From assembly GCA_000466585.1 (NCBI GenBank), contig KE993464.1, forward strand, positions 424,458-488,457: a stretch of DNA of 64,000 nt. The letters run 5' to 3'. Source of the DNA: Clostridiales bacterium oral taxon 876 str. F0540. Its GTDB lineage: Bacteria; Bacillota; Clostridia; Clostridiales; Clostridiaceae. Shown one piece after another: positions 40,004 through 48,463 of the stretch (the first letter of the stretch is position 1; each line of letters starts with the position of its first letter). Under the pieces are notes generated by a model that worked only from the letters and a program-made list of their open reading frames with translations, searched no databases and was not told the origin of the DNA. A program made the translations under genes and the position numbers.

Positions 40004-42136
40004 TTATCTGTACATAACAGTCATAGAAATGCTTTCTACAGTAGTTACATTTCCGCTTATATTTCTCAAGGTTTCAATACCGGCAGAGTTTTTATCTACC
40101 ACTATATTCCAGGTGCCATCAGGAATATTTATGCTTACGCATTCCTTATTTGCATTGTAAATAACTATTATATCCTTCCAGCAGTCTCCGTTAGCATAAT
40201 TTTTAAGCATAAAACCTACAGTGTTTCTAGGCATATTAGGTAAAAACTCAAGGTGCTTTCTAATTTGTTCTACGTTATTCATTTTGAAAGCGTTATGCTC
40301 TCTTCTAAGTTTTATAAGCCCCTTATAATACTCGGTAACATCAATAAATTGAGCTTTTCTGTCCCAATCCATCCAATTAACATGATCCTCTGAACGAACA
40401 CTATCTTCTATACCGTATTTTGTTCTGCAAAATTCAACTCCTGAGTGAAGGAATGGAATACCTTGTGAAGTTAACACTATTGCATTTGAAAGCTTTTGGA
40501 TAGCTCTTAGTGTTTCATCACTGTCTTCAGGATTTGAAAATTTTAGTTTATCCCATAATGTGTTATTATCATGTGCCGATACGTAATTTATTGCCTGATC
40601 AGGGGAATTAAAGAGTGAATTTCCTGAGCATGCGTAATCGGTGCAGCCAACTGCGCAATATTTTATTGTAGATTCAAGGTTTTCCATTCCGCTGGCAAAG
40701 CCTTTTTCTTCTTTAATAAATACGCTTCCGCGAACAGCATTTCTGATTGTATCATTAAAGTGTCCTATATGGGGCATTTTTTTTGCATTTAACTGGTTTG
40801 CCTTTTTATCATCTGGAAGCATAGTACCTAGAATCCAGCCTTCGCCATATAGCATAACAGGCTTTTCCAAGGTGTTTAACTTTTCACGAACTGCATTCAT
40901 TGTGGTTACATCGTGAAGTCCCATTAAGTCAAAGCGGAAACCATCAAGGTGATATTCCTTAGCCCAGTAATAAACAGAATCTACAATAAATCTTCTCATC
41001 ATGGGACGCTCAGAAGCAGTATCATTTGAACAGCCGCTGCCGTTCGATGCTTTTCCGTCTTCAAAAAATCTGAAATAGTAGCCCGGGAAGATTCTTTGAA
41101 GGTTTTCAGTTTCAAGGTTGAAAACATGATTATAAACTACGTCCATGTTTACACATAGATTATTTTTGTGCAGAGTCTGAATTAAGAATTTAAGTTCATA
41201 AATTCTTGCTATTGGATCATATGGGTTAGTGGAGTAGCTTCCTTCAGGAGCGTTATAGTTTTGAGGGTCATAACCCCAGTTGTATTTTAAAGAATTTCTT
41301 TCATCGGTACTTATATAACTGAAATCATACATTGGCATAAGCTGAACATGCGTTACTCCCATTTCTAGTATGTGGTTCAAAGCAGTGGACAGTCCTTTAC
41401 TTGACTTTGTACTTTCTTCTGAAAGCCCTAAAAACTTTCCTGTATTCTTTACACCGCTGTCGGGGTGAGTAGAAATATCTCTGACTGAAGTTTCATATAT
41501 TATTGCTTCAGTAAAGCTTTCAATGCTAGGTGCTTGATGGTTTGAAAAACCTTCGGGATTTGTATCCTTTAAATCTATAATTGCTCCCCTGAGTCCATTT
41601 ATTCCAAGCGCTTTTGCATAAGGATCTACAGCTTCTTTTGTATCACCATATACCGTTACTTCATAGGTATAGAAAAAATTTTTTAGATTTTCATAAACGA
41701 TTATACTCCAAAGCCCATTACTCTCGCTCATGGATAGTCTTTTTGGCTCTTCCTTTATTTCAGGATCACCATTTTTATAAAGAAGTAAGTCTATTTTTTC
41801 AGCAGCGGGGGACCATACTCTGAAAACCGTACTATCTTTACTATAGAAATTTCCAAGTTCTATATCTGTATAATACCTTGAATTAAAAGCTTCAGTATGA
41901 AATATCTCCCTGTAGATAGCTCTAACATTAATATCCTTATAAATAACAAAACATTCATGTTTTATATTTATTTCTGTATTTAATTTTATAGTTATAGAAT
42001 TATTGATAGTTTGCAGTTCATTGATTTCAAGGCATCTGTCACCATTTTTTATTATGATTTCATTAGAAGACAGCTCAATAGCTTCTTTTAAGAATAGTTG
42101 TATTTCATTAAATTTTATTACTGCCGCATTAAACAT
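40004..42136 (-). CDS. pulA: Type I pullulanase
   Basis: A 710-aa GH13 debranching enzyme that hydrolyses alpha-1,6 links in pullulan, glycogen and starch. The type I signature YNWGYDPQNYNAPEGSYS is present. GH13 conserved regions are DVVYNHV, FRFDLMGLHD (nucleophile Asp), YGEGWILG (acid/base Glu) and YVSAHDN. An N-terminal carbohydrate-binding/CBM48-like region (about 95-190) precedes the barrel. No signal peptide is seen, so it likely acts on intracellular glycogen. GGAG precedes the ATG. Confidence 0.97.
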   Translation of the reverse strand: MFNAAVIKFNEIQLFLKEAIELSSNEIIIKNGDRCLEINELQTINNSITIKLNTEINIKHECFVIYKDINVRAIYREIFHTEAFNSRYYTDIELGNFYSKDSTVFRVWSPAAEKIDLLLYKNGDPEIKEEPKRLSMSESNGLWSIIVYENLKNFFYTYEVTVYGDTKEAVDPYAKALGINGLRGAIIDLKDTNPEGFSNHQAPSIESFTEAIIYETSVRDISTHPDSGVKNTGKFLGLSEESTKSSKGLSTALNHILEMGVTHVQLMPMYDFSYISTDERNSLKYNWGYDPQNYNAPEGSYSTNPYDPIARIYELKFLIQTLHKNNLCVNMDVVYNHVFNLETENLQRIFPGYYFRFFEDGKASNGSGCSNDTASERPMMRRFIVDSVYYWAKEYHLDGFRFDLMGLHDVTTMNAVREKLNTLEKPVMLYGEGWILGTMLPDDKKANQLNAKKMPHIGHFNDTIRNAVRGSVFIKEEKGFASGMENLESTIKYCAVGCTDYACSGNSLFNSPDQAINYVSAHDNNTLWDKLKFSNPEDSDETLRAIQKLSNAIVLTSQGIPFLHSGVEFCRTKYGIEDSVRSEDHVNWMDWDRKAQFIDVTEYYKGLIKLRREHNAFKMNNVEQIRKHLEFLPNMPRNTVGFMLKNYANGDCWKDIIVIYNANKECVSINIPDGTWNIVVDKNSAGIETLRNISGNVTTVESISMTVMYR

Positions 42137-42323
42137 TATTTATAATCTCCTTCTATTAAAATGTGCAAACGTTATAACAAAAATTATAACTTATTATAGT
42201 AATATTTTAAAGTATATTAATTGTTAAAGTCAAAATTCTATAATTTAAAAAAACACTATAACAAATTATGGAATTGTAGTATAATGTATTATAAGGCATC
42301 TTATAAACAGGGGATGAAATTAA

Positions 42324-44324
42324 ATGAACGATATGAGTATAGTTTTTGATGTAGAAAGTCCGCAAGAAAAAAATACAAAAATTGTTATATCTATTTGTGA
42401 AAAACCAAAAGAAAAGCTTCAATATAAATTTATAGTTGGCAGCGATGGAACATGGGAGACCTTAAAGGATTTTAGTGAGGGAGAAAGTGTTGAGTGGCTT
42501 CCTAAAAAGGAGGGCAAATATACAATAATGGTACAAGCTAGGGAAGAGGACAGCAGCAAATCCTTTGATTATTTTACTAAAGCTGATTATACAATTGGCG
42601 AGGAAGAAAAGCTTATCAGAAATGTTCATTTGGATAAGGCACAGCTAAAAATTGGAGACAAGCTTAATTTATCAGTTGAAACCAGTGTAGTACCAGTTGT
42701 ATATAGATATTGGATAAAAGAAAATGAAAACTGGAATTTAGTCAAGGATTACAGTGCTGAAAATACTTTGGTATTAAGTGTAAGAGAGGCAGGGCAGCAG
42801 GAAGTTTTAGTTGAATGTAAAACTCTTGAGTCTAAAAATAAATTTGATGATTATGAAAAGGTAAACTTTGTAGTTGAGGGAATAAAAAAGCTTGAAATAA
42901 CTGATTTTAAATGTTTGATTTCAGATATGGTTGTTCATAATGAGCTTATTTTTCAAGTTGAAGCAGATTATGAAGACAATAGAGCAATTTTATATAAGTT
43001 TATAAAGTTTAGTCCCGATGGAACTTCTGAATGCATTCAAGATTATTCTACAAAAAGAATGGTTAGTTTTTCAGAAGAGTTTTCAGGTGATTATAAGCTT
43101 TTATGTCTTGCTAAGGATATGTACTCACCAAAGGAGTATGACGATAGAGCTATAATAAATTACAAGGTGAAGCCTTACAATGATATTGTTATTCAAAGCT
43201 TTTCAAGTGATTTAAGCTCGCCTCAGGTTTGTGACAGTGTAGTTACTTTAACGGCGGTTGTAAGCGGCGGAAGAGAGCTTTTATATAGATTTAAAATAGA
43301 CGGAAATTGCAGCGAGGATTCAGGTTATATAAGAAATAATACTTTTGCCTGGAAAACTAAAAAACCGGGCGAGTATAATATTGAATTATGGGTTAAAGAT
43401 GCATCCTATGAAGGCACCTTTGAAGCAGCTTCAAGCTTAAGCTTCAAAATTGAAGAATACTGCAGCGATCCTGTTGTAATTAATGAGGTAAGCTTAGATA
43501 GGAACAACAAGCTTTTAAAGAACGAAGCCGTAAAAATTAAAGTTATGGCAAGCGGCGGCACAGAGTTAAGATATAGCTTTATTGAGAAAAGGGATGGGAA
43601 GACTATAAATAAAATAGAATATGGAACCTGCAACTGGGTTAATTTTTCAGCAGAGGAAAAGGGAAGCTACGAAGTTGACGTTAGAGTTAAGGATAAGTAT
43701 TCAACAAGAGAATATGACAGCCACTCCATAGTTCTTGTCGAGGTTTATGATTATATGCCTGCGGTTATAGAACACATACTTTCTACAGCAAAGGAGCACT
43801 ATCTTGTTGGAGATACCATAGAATATAGTATAATAACACAAAACACTAAAAAAACTCTGCTTAAATATGTTCTGAGCATTAACGGACAAAAGGTTGAGGA
43901 AACAGATTTTGTAAAAGAAAAGAAGTATAAGTTTACTCCTAAATGCAGCGGCAGCTATCTGCTTGAAATATATGCTAAAAACAAGGATAGCGACAAAGAG
44001 TTTGATACTAAAAAAGACATAAGGATAAAGGTTCAGGATGCACTTCCTATTACTAATACGAAATTACAGTGCGATAAAACTAAGATTAATGTAAATGAAG
44101 GGGTAACCTTTAGTGCAGACTGTAGTGGAGGAAAAGATGTACTTTATGAATTCTACCTTATGAATAAAGGTGACTGGGAACTAATGCAAAATTACAGTAA
44201 GAAAAATTACTACAGCTTCATGCCGTTTTCAAAAGGCACCTATAGAATTCTTGTTCTAACAAGAAGCAGTTTAAAAAAGTGCTCTTATGAAGATTATGAA
44301 ATGCTTGAGTTTCATGTGGAATAA
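42324..44324 (+). CDS. Triple-tyrosine (Y_Y_Y) repeat protein, about seven Ig-like repeats
   Basis: A 666-aa protein built of about seven repeats of roughly 95 residues, each with the pattern YKFIxxxDGxWExLKDFSExxxxxWxPxxxGxYTIxVxAREEDSxKxFDDY. These are the Y_Y_Y-type beta-sandwich repeats seen in clostridial proteins. There is no signal peptide, so it may be intracellular or exported by another route. GGGGATG precedes the ATG. A lytic transglycosylase gene follows at 128 bp. Role unknown; surface or polysaccharide association is only a guess. Confidence 0.85.
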   Translation: MNDMSIVFDVESPQEKNTKIVISICEKPKEKLQYKFIVGSDGTWETLKDFSEGESVEWLPKKEGKYTIMVQAREEDSSKSFDYFTKADYTIGEEEKLIRNVHLDKAQLKIGDKLNLSVETSVVPVVYRYWIKENENWNLVKDYSAENTLVLSVREAGQQEVLVECKTLESKNKFDDYEKVNFVVEGIKKLEITDFKCLISDMVVHNELIFQVEADYEDNRAILYKFIKFSPDGTSECIQDYSTKRMVSFSEEFSGDYKLLCLAKDMYSPKEYDDRAIINYKVKPYNDIVIQSFSSDLSSPQVCDSVVTLTAVVSGGRELLYRFKIDGNCSEDSGYIRNNTFAWKTKKPGEYNIELWVKDASYEGTFEAASSLSFKIEEYCSDPVVINEVSLDRNNKLLKNEAVKIKVMASGGTELRYSFIEKRDGKTINKIEYGTCNWVNFSAEEKGSYEVDVRVKDKYSTREYDSHSIVLVEVYDYMPAVIEHILSTAKEHYLVGDTIEYSIITQNTKKTLLKYVLSINGQKVEETDFVKEKKYKFTPKCSGSYLLEIYAKNKDSDKEFDTKKDIRIKVQDALPITNTKLQCDKTKINVNEGVTFSADCSGGKDVLYEFYLMNKGDWELMQNYSKKNYYSFMPFSKGTYRILVLTRSSLKKCSYEDYEMLEFHVE

Positions 44325-44452
44325 GAAAGTAGACAAGCATGTTATTTCCATTGAATAATGATGAATTATAGGGCATAATTAAAATGGAGTAATATAAAAA
44401 GCAATGGTATTTGTAACTTATAATAATTATATTTATAAGGAGTGCGACAGTT

Positions 44453-45109
44453 TTGAAAGTAGATAATAATACGCAGATGAATGTAGAAAAATATATGCAA
44501 ATGCAGCTAGTTACACAGATGCTTAAGAGTGCAGCAGGTGAGGATTCTAGTGCATTCCAAATAGTAATGGAAAGTTTAACAAAGGCTATGCAGGATAATC
44601 CTAATGGGTTAACCTCTCTTGGATTAGATGAAAGTACCTTAAGTGGTTTAGGGTATGGAGGCGGACAGCCTCTGCAAGATTTTGTACAAGATGTTCAGTA
44701 TGGTGTTCATAATGATATAAAAAGCAATAATATTTCTATTGATGAAGCTGCAGAGAATGCATCAAAAAAGTACGGTGTTGATAAGCAGCTTATAATGGCA
44801 GTTATAAAGCAGGAATCAAGTTTTAATCCTAATGCTAAGTCTGGCGCCGGAGCAATGGGACTTATGCAGCTTATGCCAGGAACAGCGCGTTCAATGGGAG
44901 TGGACAATCCTTATGATGTACAGCAGAATGTAGATGGCGGAACAAAGTATTTGAAGAATCTTTTAGACATGTACGGAAATTCAAAGGAGCTTGCTTTGGC
45001 GGCCTATAATGCAGGTCCTGGAGCAGTAGCAAAGTATAACGGAATTCCAAATTATAAGGAAACTCAAAACTATGTAAAAAAAGTAATGCAGTACTATTCA
45101 GGCAAGTAA
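44453..45109 (+). CDS. Lytic transglycosylase (SLT domain)
   Basis: A 218-aa protein whose C-terminal 115 residues are an SLT goose-lysozyme-like domain: KYGVDKQLIMAVIKQESSFNPNAKS with the catalytic Glu in KQESSF, GAMGLMQLMPGTA, then LALAAYNAGPGAVAKYNG. The N-terminal 100 residues resemble clostridial flagellar or spore-associated transglycosylases and lack a signal peptide. It starts at TTG with AAGGAG upstream. It would cleave peptidoglycan glycan strands with 1,6-anhydro product. Confidence 0.93.
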   Translation: MKVDNNTQMNVEKYMQMQLVTQMLKSAAGEDSSAFQIVMESLTKAMQDNPNGLTSLGLDESTLSGLGYGGGQPLQDFVQDVQYGVHNDIKSNNISIDEAAENASKKYGVDKQLIMAVIKQESSFNPNAKSGAGAMGLMQLMPGTARSMGVDNPYDVQQNVDGGTKYLKNLLDMYGNSKELALAAYNAGPGAVAKYNGIPNYKETQNYVKKVMQYYSGK

Positions 45110-45112
45110 GTT

Positions 45113-45144
45113 ACAACAGCCTTTTACAGGCTGTTGTTTTTTTT
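45113..45144 (+). terminator. Terminator of the transglycosylase gene
   Basis: ACAACAGCC pairs with GGCTGTTGT around TTTTACA, followed by a run of T. Confidence 0.85.
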
Positions 45145-45264
45145 GGAGTAAGGATATAATATAAGCAGAAGATACAGCGAAAGCTTTGGTAATACGACTG
45201 TGCTTATATGTGCTTATGGCTTGTATTGAAGCTATTTTAGGTAAAAATTAATAGGAGGTTACAT

Positions 45265-45981
45265 ATGGAAAGATTAGATAAGGTTTTGGCTAACTTAGGT
45301 TATGGCAGCAGGAAGGAAGTAAAGGCTCTTGTTAAAAAGGGTGAGGTTTTGATAGATGGTGAGGCTGCAAAGGACAGTGCAATGCAGATAGATCCGGAAA
45401 AAAGCGAGATAGTTGTAGCAGGAGAAAAGATAAACTATAGAGAGTACATATATTTATTAATGAATAAACCAGCAGGTGTAGTTTCCGCAACCTTTGATAA
45501 TTATGATGAAACAGTAATTGATTTAATTGATGATGAGTATAGAGCTTTCGAGCCTTTTCCAGTAGGTAGACTTGATAAGGATACAGTAGGGCTGCTTCTT
45601 ATAACTAATGATGGGGAATTAAATCATAGACTAATAGCGCCAAAATGGCATGTAGATAAGGTATATTACGCTGAAATAGATAAAAAGGTTGAGGAATCAG
45701 ATATCAAGGCTTTTGAGAGTGGTATTGTTCTAGATGACGGTTATAAGTGCATGCCTGCAAAGCTTGAAATACTTCAGGCTGATCAAAATGGTTCAGAGGT
45801 AGAGGTAACTATACAGGAGGGGAAATTTCATCAGGTTAAGAGAATGTTTAACAGTGTAGGTAAGAATGTGGTGTTTTTAAAAAGAATCAGTTTTGGTCCG
45901 CTGCTTCTTCCAGAAGATTTAGAAGAAGGCCAATGTCGAGAACTGACTGAAAATGAAATTAATATTTTAAAAAGTATTTAA
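45265..45981 (+). CDS. RsuA-family 16S rRNA pseudouridine synthase
   Basis: A 238-aa enzyme with an N-terminal S4 RNA-binding domain (MERLDKVLANLGYGSRKEVK) and the pseudouridine synthase motif PVGRLDKDTVGLLLITNDG, where the aspartate is the catalytic residue. The C-terminal part has EGKFHQVKRMF. RsuA modifies U516 of 16S rRNA; paralogues act on other sites, so the exact target is not certain. AGGAGG precedes the ATG. Confidence 0.95.
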   Translation: MERLDKVLANLGYGSRKEVKALVKKGEVLIDGEAAKDSAMQIDPEKSEIVVAGEKINYREYIYLLMNKPAGVVSATFDNYDETVIDLIDDEYRAFEPFPVGRLDKDTVGLLLITNDGELNHRLIAPKWHVDKVYYAEIDKKVEESDIKAFESGIVLDDGYKCMPAKLEILQADQNGSEVEVTIQEGKFHQVKRMFNSVGKNVVFLKRISFGPLLLPEDLEEGQCRELTENEINILKSI

Positions 45982-46079
45982 TAGTACTATATTTGCCAAG
46001 AAAATATTCAATTATGAATGAAATATGAAGGAAAGTCATTCATTTAACAATTACTTTACAATTTTTTTTGCAAAATCTA

Positions 46080-46108
46080 TTGTATTTTTTGTATAACTTT
46101 AATATAAT
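46080..46108 (+). promoter_or_regulatory. Promoter of a candidate small RNA
   Basis: TTGTAT (46080-46085), 17-bp spacer and TATAAT (46103-46108). The next coding region on this strand begins nearly 1.8 kb away and two hairpins follow, so the product appears to be non-coding. Confidence 0.65.
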
Positions 46109-46114
46109 AATTGT

Positions 46115-46196
46115 GCAAGGATAAATAAAAAGAATTAAATAGCCCCCTTTTTATTTATTAAAAACAGCCCCGCCCCAAGGGCTGTTTTACTTTTTT
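46115..46196 (+). ncRNA. Candidate trans-acting small RNA with two C-rich loops
   Basis: About 80 nt from a strong promoter to an intrinsic terminator. Hairpin 1 has a perfect 12-bp stem (ATAAATAAAAAG / CTTTTTATTTAT, 46121-46158) with AGCCCC in its loop. Hairpin 2 is the terminator (AAAACAGCCC / GGGCTGTTTT, 46161-46188) with loop CGCCCCAA, followed by ACTTTTTT. Exposed C-runs are typical of Gram-positive sRNAs that base-pair with G-rich Shine-Dalgarno sequences. Confidence 0.6.
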
Positions 46197-46215
46197 GGAA
46201 AATATAACTTTAAAT

Positions 46216-46246
46216 AAAAAATCTGCAGAGCACTGCAGATTTTTTT
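46216..46246. terminator. Terminator of the amino-acid ABC transporter operon
   Basis: AAAAATCTGCAG and CTGCAGATTTTT pair around AGCA, flanked by A and T runs on both strands. It lies at the stop codon of the minus-strand permease gene. Confidence 0.85.
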
Positions 46247-46892
46247 ATTCATAGCTGAATTTTGTTTCCATTATTTTAAATATTGTTGTAAATACGGAAG
46301 TCATCATTAGATAAAGTATAGCAGCTCCCAGTAGTATTTCCATAGGCTTAAAGGTTGTGCTTGATATTTGCTGTGCTGTTCTCATTAAATCTACCATTGC
46401 TATTGTAGATACTAAAGAAGTATCTTTTAACAATGCAATAAATTCATTAGTCAGTGGAGGTATCATTCTTTTCATACTTTGAGGAAGTATTATAAGAAAT
46501 ACAGTTTTCCAAAACCCTAGTCCCATTGTATAAGCAGCTTCCCACTGGGCCTTTTCTATTGATTCTATTGAGCCTCTTATAACTTCAGCAATATAAGCTG
46601 CTATGTTTAAAGTTAATCCGATTACTGCAGCAGGAAAGGGATCAAGCCTTAAGCCAAACTGTGGAAGACCATAGTATATAAGGAATAACTGAACCAGAAG
46701 GGGAGTTCCTCTAAAGAGCCAGGTATATAGACTTCCAAAGGTGTTTAAAAATACATTTCTGCTTATTTTAGTAAAAGCTATTAAAAGCGCTAGCCCAGTT
46801 CCAAATATAATTGTAATAGCTGTGAGCTCTATAGTTGTCAAACTTCCTTTTATTAATATGGGAAAGAATTTTATTATCGTATTAGTGTCCAA
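46245..46892 (-). CDS. Amino-acid ABC transporter permease
   Basis: A 215-aa His/Glu/Gln/Arg-type permease with about five transmembrane helices and the EAA loop EAAYTMGLGFWKTVFLIILPQSMKRMIPPLTNEFI. Start is TTG with GAGGTG upstream. It is 15 bp downstream of the binding-protein gene. No ATP-binding subunit is encoded next to it: the operon ends in a terminator after this gene, so the ATPase must come from elsewhere. Confidence 0.94.
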   Translation of the reverse strand: MDTNTIIKFFPILIKGSLTTIELTAITIIFGTGLALLIAFTKISRNVFLNTFGSLYTWLFRGTPLLVQLFLIYYGLPQFGLRLDPFPAAVIGLTLNIAAYIAEVIRGSIESIEKAQWEAAYTMGLGFWKTVFLIILPQSMKRMIPPLTNEFIALLKDTSLVSTIAMVDLMRTAQQISSTTFKPMEILLGAAILYLMMTSVFTTIFKIMETKFSYE

Positions 46893-46907
46893 TGTAATTC
46901 ACCTCAT

Positions 46908-47702
46908 TTATTTGGTTATGTCTTCACCAAGCCACTTGTTTGAAAGTTTTGCTAAAGTTCCATCATTTTTCATATCTTCTAAGGCTTTGTTAAATTCATC
47001 TTTAAGCTGAGTATCATCTTTCCTGAAGCCAATTCCTGTATCTTCCTTGCTTAATTGTTCTTTAAGAATTCTAAACTCAGCACTTTTGTCTTTTATATAG
47101 TATCTTCCGACAAGTTCATCTACTACAACTGCATCGAGCCTTCCTATTGCAAGGTCTTGAAGTGCTTCTGTATTTTTATCATATTTTTTGACTTGTTTTA
47201 TGCTTCCTTCTATATCCTTCACTGCAGCTTCAGCTGTGCTGCCTAATTGGAGACCTACAACTTTTCCTTTTAAATCTTCGCGATTATTAATAGTTGTATT
47301 ATCTTTTTTTACAACTATAATTTGTCCTCCGGCCATGTAAGGCCTTGAGAAGGCTATTTCCTGTTCTCTTTCAGGAGTAATGCTTAGGGCAGAAAGAATA
47401 ATATCAAATCTTTTAGATTTTAGTGATTGAATTACTCCATTCCAATCTGTTGGCATAAACTCAAACTGGATATTTAATCTTTTTCCTAATTCATTTGCTA
47501 AATCAATATCAAAACCTTTAAGGTTATTTACTTCGTCTCTGTATTCCATTGGAGGAAAGGTATCATCCATTCCTATAACTATCTTTCTAACTGTATTTTT
47601 TGTATCTGCAGAAGTTTCTTTGGTTTTACTGCAGCCTGCAGCTGTAAATACTATTATTGAAGCTAACATTAAACTTCCCATAAATTTCAATTTTTTTATC
47701 AT
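46908..47702 (-). CDS. Amino-acid ABC transporter substrate-binding lipoprotein
   Basis: A 264-aa extracellular solute-binding protein family 3 member. The lipoprotein signal peptide ends at the lipobox (FTAAGC, Cys24). Conserved features are KIVIGMDDTFPPMEYRD, KGFDIDLANELGKRL and LSALSITPEREQEIAFSRPY. The fold suits polar amino acids or cystine; specificity cannot be read. It begins the minus-strand operon with GGGGG upstream of the ATG. Confidence 0.94.
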   Translation of the reverse strand: MIKKLKFMGSLMLASIIVFTAAGCSKTKETSADTKNTVRKIVIGMDDTFPPMEYRDEVNNLKGFDIDLANELGKRLNIQFEFMPTDWNGVIQSLKSKRFDIILSALSITPEREQEIAFSRPYMAGGQIIVVKKDNTTINNREDLKGKVVGLQLGSTAEAAVKDIEGSIKQVKKYDKNTEALQDLAIGRLDAVVVDELVGRYYIKDKSAEFRILKEQLSKEDTGIGFRKDDTQLKDEFNKALEDMKNDGTLAKLSNKWLGEDITK

Positions 47703-47890
47703 TTTACTTGAATCCCCCTTGTATTATAAGTTAATTACAATATTATTATAGTTTAGCATAGTAGAGTTGTAAAGTATTAAATTGAAATAAAGATAATTTT
47801 TATGTAGAATAATATTTAATAAAATGTTAGAATAAATTGAGTAAACGTTATAATTTAGTTAAGTACACAAGATACCAGGAGGGTAAAGGT

Positions 47891-48196
47891 ATGGGAGAGT
47901 ATAGGTCAAAGCTTGAAAACAAAGATATGGACTTCCTTTGTGAAGCTATACTAAGTTTAGAGACAGTAGAAGAAGTTTATAGATTCTTTGAAGATATTTG
48001 CACTATAAATGAAATAAAAGATTTAGAACAAAGGCTCCAAGTAGCTAAAATGCTTAAGCAGAAGAGAACTTATCTTGATATTGCTAGTTCAACAGGGGCG
48101 AGCACAGCTACAATAAGCAGAGTAAACAGAGCATTGAATTATGGAAGCGATGGATACAACACTGTATTTGAAAGAATAAACTGGAAAGAAAAATAA
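47891..48196 (+). CDS. YerC/YecD family TrpR-like transcriptional regulator
   Basis: A 101-aa protein matching the YerC/YecD family: RSKLENKDMDFLCEAILSLE, CTINEIKDLEQRLQVAKML and the HTH YLDIASSTGASTATISRVNRALNYG. ATG 47891 has CAGGAGGG upstream; the longer open frame lacks a ribosome binding site. In many Firmicutes it precedes pcrA, as here. Confidence 0.93.
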   Translation: MGEYRSKLENKDMDFLCEAILSLETVEEVYRFFEDICTINEIKDLEQRLQVAKMLKQKRTYLDIASSTGASTATISRVNRALNYGSDGYNTVFERINWKEK

Positions 48197-48202
48197 ATCA
48201 TG

Positions 48203-48248
48203 AACTGCTTCATTTAGAAATTATTTTCTATAGTGAGGCAGTTTTTTA
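48203..48248 (+). terminator. Terminator of the YerC-like gene
   Basis: AACTGCTTCA pairs with TGAGGCAGTT (one mismatch) with an inner TAGAAA/TTTCTA stem, then TTTTT. Confidence 0.75.
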
Positions 48249-48463
48249 TTTTATCCGTAACTATGTAATACTATAAAATTCTTGCATCAATGATGAGCAA
48301 AATGGAAAACCTTTAAGGAGTTTTGGAATGACGTTAATGTAATAAAACTTTTGCATTATATCTAAATATTCTTTAATGTTATATAAAGCAAAAAATATGA
48401 TATAATTAAAGCTATGTAATAGGAACAAGTGTTTATTTTAGTTGTTGGATAAAGGAGGAACAC

